Shown piece by piece: positions 5,860 to 6,902 of a DNA stretch of 6,902 nucleotides. The position numbers and the translations under genes are program-made. How positions within the stretch are numbered: the stretch's first letter is position 1; each line of letters starts with the position of its first letter. The DNA comes from an uncultured Eubacteriales bacterium (GTDB lineage: Bacteria > Bacillota > Clostridia > Christensenellales > UBA1242), in NCBI GenBank assembly GCA_900557585.1, contig USTJ01000036.1, positions 1 through 6,902 of the forward strand, in the 5' to 3' direction. The notes under the pieces are model-generated. The model ran no database searches. It was not told the origin of the DNA and saw only the letters and a program-made list of their open reading frames with translations.

Positions 5860-6902
5860 ATGGAAAATCAAACACAAGCACCAATAATTGAAAAGAAACT
5901 TAAAAGAAAAAGATTTGATTTGTTCGACGCAGGCTTTGCATGCGTTTGTTTCATTATTTTACAACTTATTTTTTCACTTTTGATTCAAGTTTTTCGTGAG
6001 TCGATTTTGGGGCACGCATGGCTTTACTATATTGCTCAATTTTTGGTTGAGGCGGTGTTCATTGTCGCATCGCTCATTGTTTCGGCAAGTCGAAATGTTG
6101 AGTTTGTGAAAGCAACAACCTATAACAAAAAACTTGATTGGAAAGTTGCACTTTTGTGCGTTGCGGTTTCTGCAATTTGCATTTTTGGCTTCTCCTCACT
6201 TACAAACGTTTTTGTATATTCACTTCAAAAACTTGGCTATTCTTCTGCAATTGGCTCAATGTCAATTCCAAACTTTGGAATTTATATTTTATATGTATTT
6301 TTAATGTGTGTTGTGCCTGCTGTGTTCGAGGAAACTTTGTTCAGAGCAACAATTTTGAATGGTTTGCGTGAAAAAGGCAAAACCTATGCAATTTTGATGA
6401 GTGCACTCATATTCATGCTCATGCATGGTGGCCCAGACCAAACTATTCACCAATTCATTTTGGGCGTGATTTTGGGCTATGTTTTTGTTTATACAGGCTC
6501 AATTTGGGCAACAGTTTTAATTCACTTTTTGAACAACTTCTATGCTGTTACTGCAATTTATATCATGAACATGCATTCAACGAATGGCGGGGCAACAGAG
6601 GTTGCCGAAGAACTTCCTTCTTGGGGTTCACTTGCAATCACTTTGGTAGTTGGTCTTGCAATTGCGTCTATCGCATCATATTTGATTTATCTTTGCATCA
6701 AAGGAATGATTCTTTCAAGAAAAAGTGCAGAGAAAAAACAACATGAAAAATTTGATGCTCTTCTTGAAAAAGAAACATTGACAAAAGAAGACCTTGCTTG
6801 GATAAAAAAATACGAGGCAGACAAAGATGAATATGCTGTCTATGACAAGCAAGACAAAGAAAAAATGCTTGCAAAACAACAAGAACTTTTGGCAAAGCAA
6901 AA
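5860..6902 (+). CDS. CPBP-family (CAAX protease/Abi) intramembrane metalloprotease, 3' end cut by window edge
   Basis: The frame stays open to the right edge, with 347 residues visible. CPBP proteins are membrane-embedded zinc proteases of the Rce1/CAAX type; bacterial members act in bacteriocin processing, immunity or envelope protein turnover. Three diagnostic motifs are intact: EETLFR at 157-162 (EExxxR), FMLMH at 185-189 (FxxxH) and HFLNN at 222-226 (HxxxN). About eight hydrophobic helices can be drawn, near 24-45, 53-75, 96-122, 139-161, 174-191, 196-213, 214-237 and 257-283. The basic N-terminus (KKLKRKR) is probably cytoplasmic. After the last helix comes a charged Lys/Glu-rich tail of at least 64 residues (about 284-347 and onward), predicted helical, which is not part of the core fold. 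The start is set by AGGAG six bases upstream, nine bases after the walJ stop. Nothing nearby looks like a bacteriocin precursor, so the substrate is open. Confidence 0.92.
   Translation, partial: MENQTQAPIIEKKLKRKRFDLFDAGFACVCFIILQLIFSLLIQVFRESILGHAWLYYIAQFLVEAVFIVASLIVSASRNVEFVKATTYNKKLDWKVALLCVAVSAICIFGFSSLTNVFVYSLQKLGYSSAIGSMSIPNFGIYILYVFLMCVVPAVFEETLFRATILNGLREKGKTYAILMSALIFMLMHGGPDQTIHQFILGVILGYVFVYTGSIWATVLIHFLNNFYAVTAIYIMNMHSTNGGATEVAEELPSWGSLAITLVVGLAIASIASYLIYLCIKGMILSRKSAEKKQHEKFDALLEKETLTKEDLAWIKKYEADKDEYAVYDKQDKEKMLAKQQELLAKQ

Noticed and set aside
6138..6746. Short + strand frames inside the CPBP gene
   Set aside because: The overlapping frame from ATG 5860 carries all three CPBP motifs and a good ribosome binding site; the others are out-of-frame shadows.
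2..6902. UGA recoding, suggested by the absence of TGA stops
   Set aside because: Only four stops are visible, no in-frame TGA interrupts any gene, and every Trp codon seen is TGG, so small-sample bias explains it.

Overview
The window is AT-rich, and every gene I can support lies on the + strand. Several traits suggest a low-GC Gram-positive relative (Bacillota, perhaps an uncultured Clostridia- or Bacilli-type gut lineage). These are strong purine-rich ribosome binding sites, intrinsic terminators with T-runs, a WalJ/YycJ-type metallo-hydrolase and a lipoprotein signal peptide. I cannot place the organism more precisely from sequence alone. Stop codons seen are TAA once and TAG three times, and Trp is TGG throughout, so the standard code fits.

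Left half (about 1-3430): two tandem, diverged paralogues of a single-pass membrane protein that I do not recognise. The first is cut by the left edge. Each has a short cytoplasmic N-terminal domain, a coiled coil, a basic stretch, one transmembrane helix, a long external region of degenerate helical repeats with a second coiled coil, and an acidic Gly/Asn/Ser-rich tail. The tail carries the shared motifs PVAGE and RPGQREDGND. Each gene ends in its own intrinsic terminator. The second gene has its own extended -10 promoter and a small GAAA-loop hairpin abutting its ribosome binding site.

Right half (about 3431-6902): a lipoprotein M1-family zinc aminopeptidase; then, from a probable promoter in a 55-base gap, a WalJ/YycJ-like metallo-beta-lactamase-fold hydrolase; then, nine bases after its stop, a CPBP (CAAX protease/Abi) intramembrane metalloprotease that runs off the right edge. 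The last two genes look co-transcribed.

The shared theme is the cell envelope: two anchored coiled-coil surface proteins, a surface aminopeptidase, a membrane-embedded protease and a hydrolase often linked to the WalRK wall-stress regulon. That the five genes act together is only inference, because terminators and separate promoters split them into at least three transcription units. The paralogous coiled-coil pair with its conserved tail is the most likely undescribed element.
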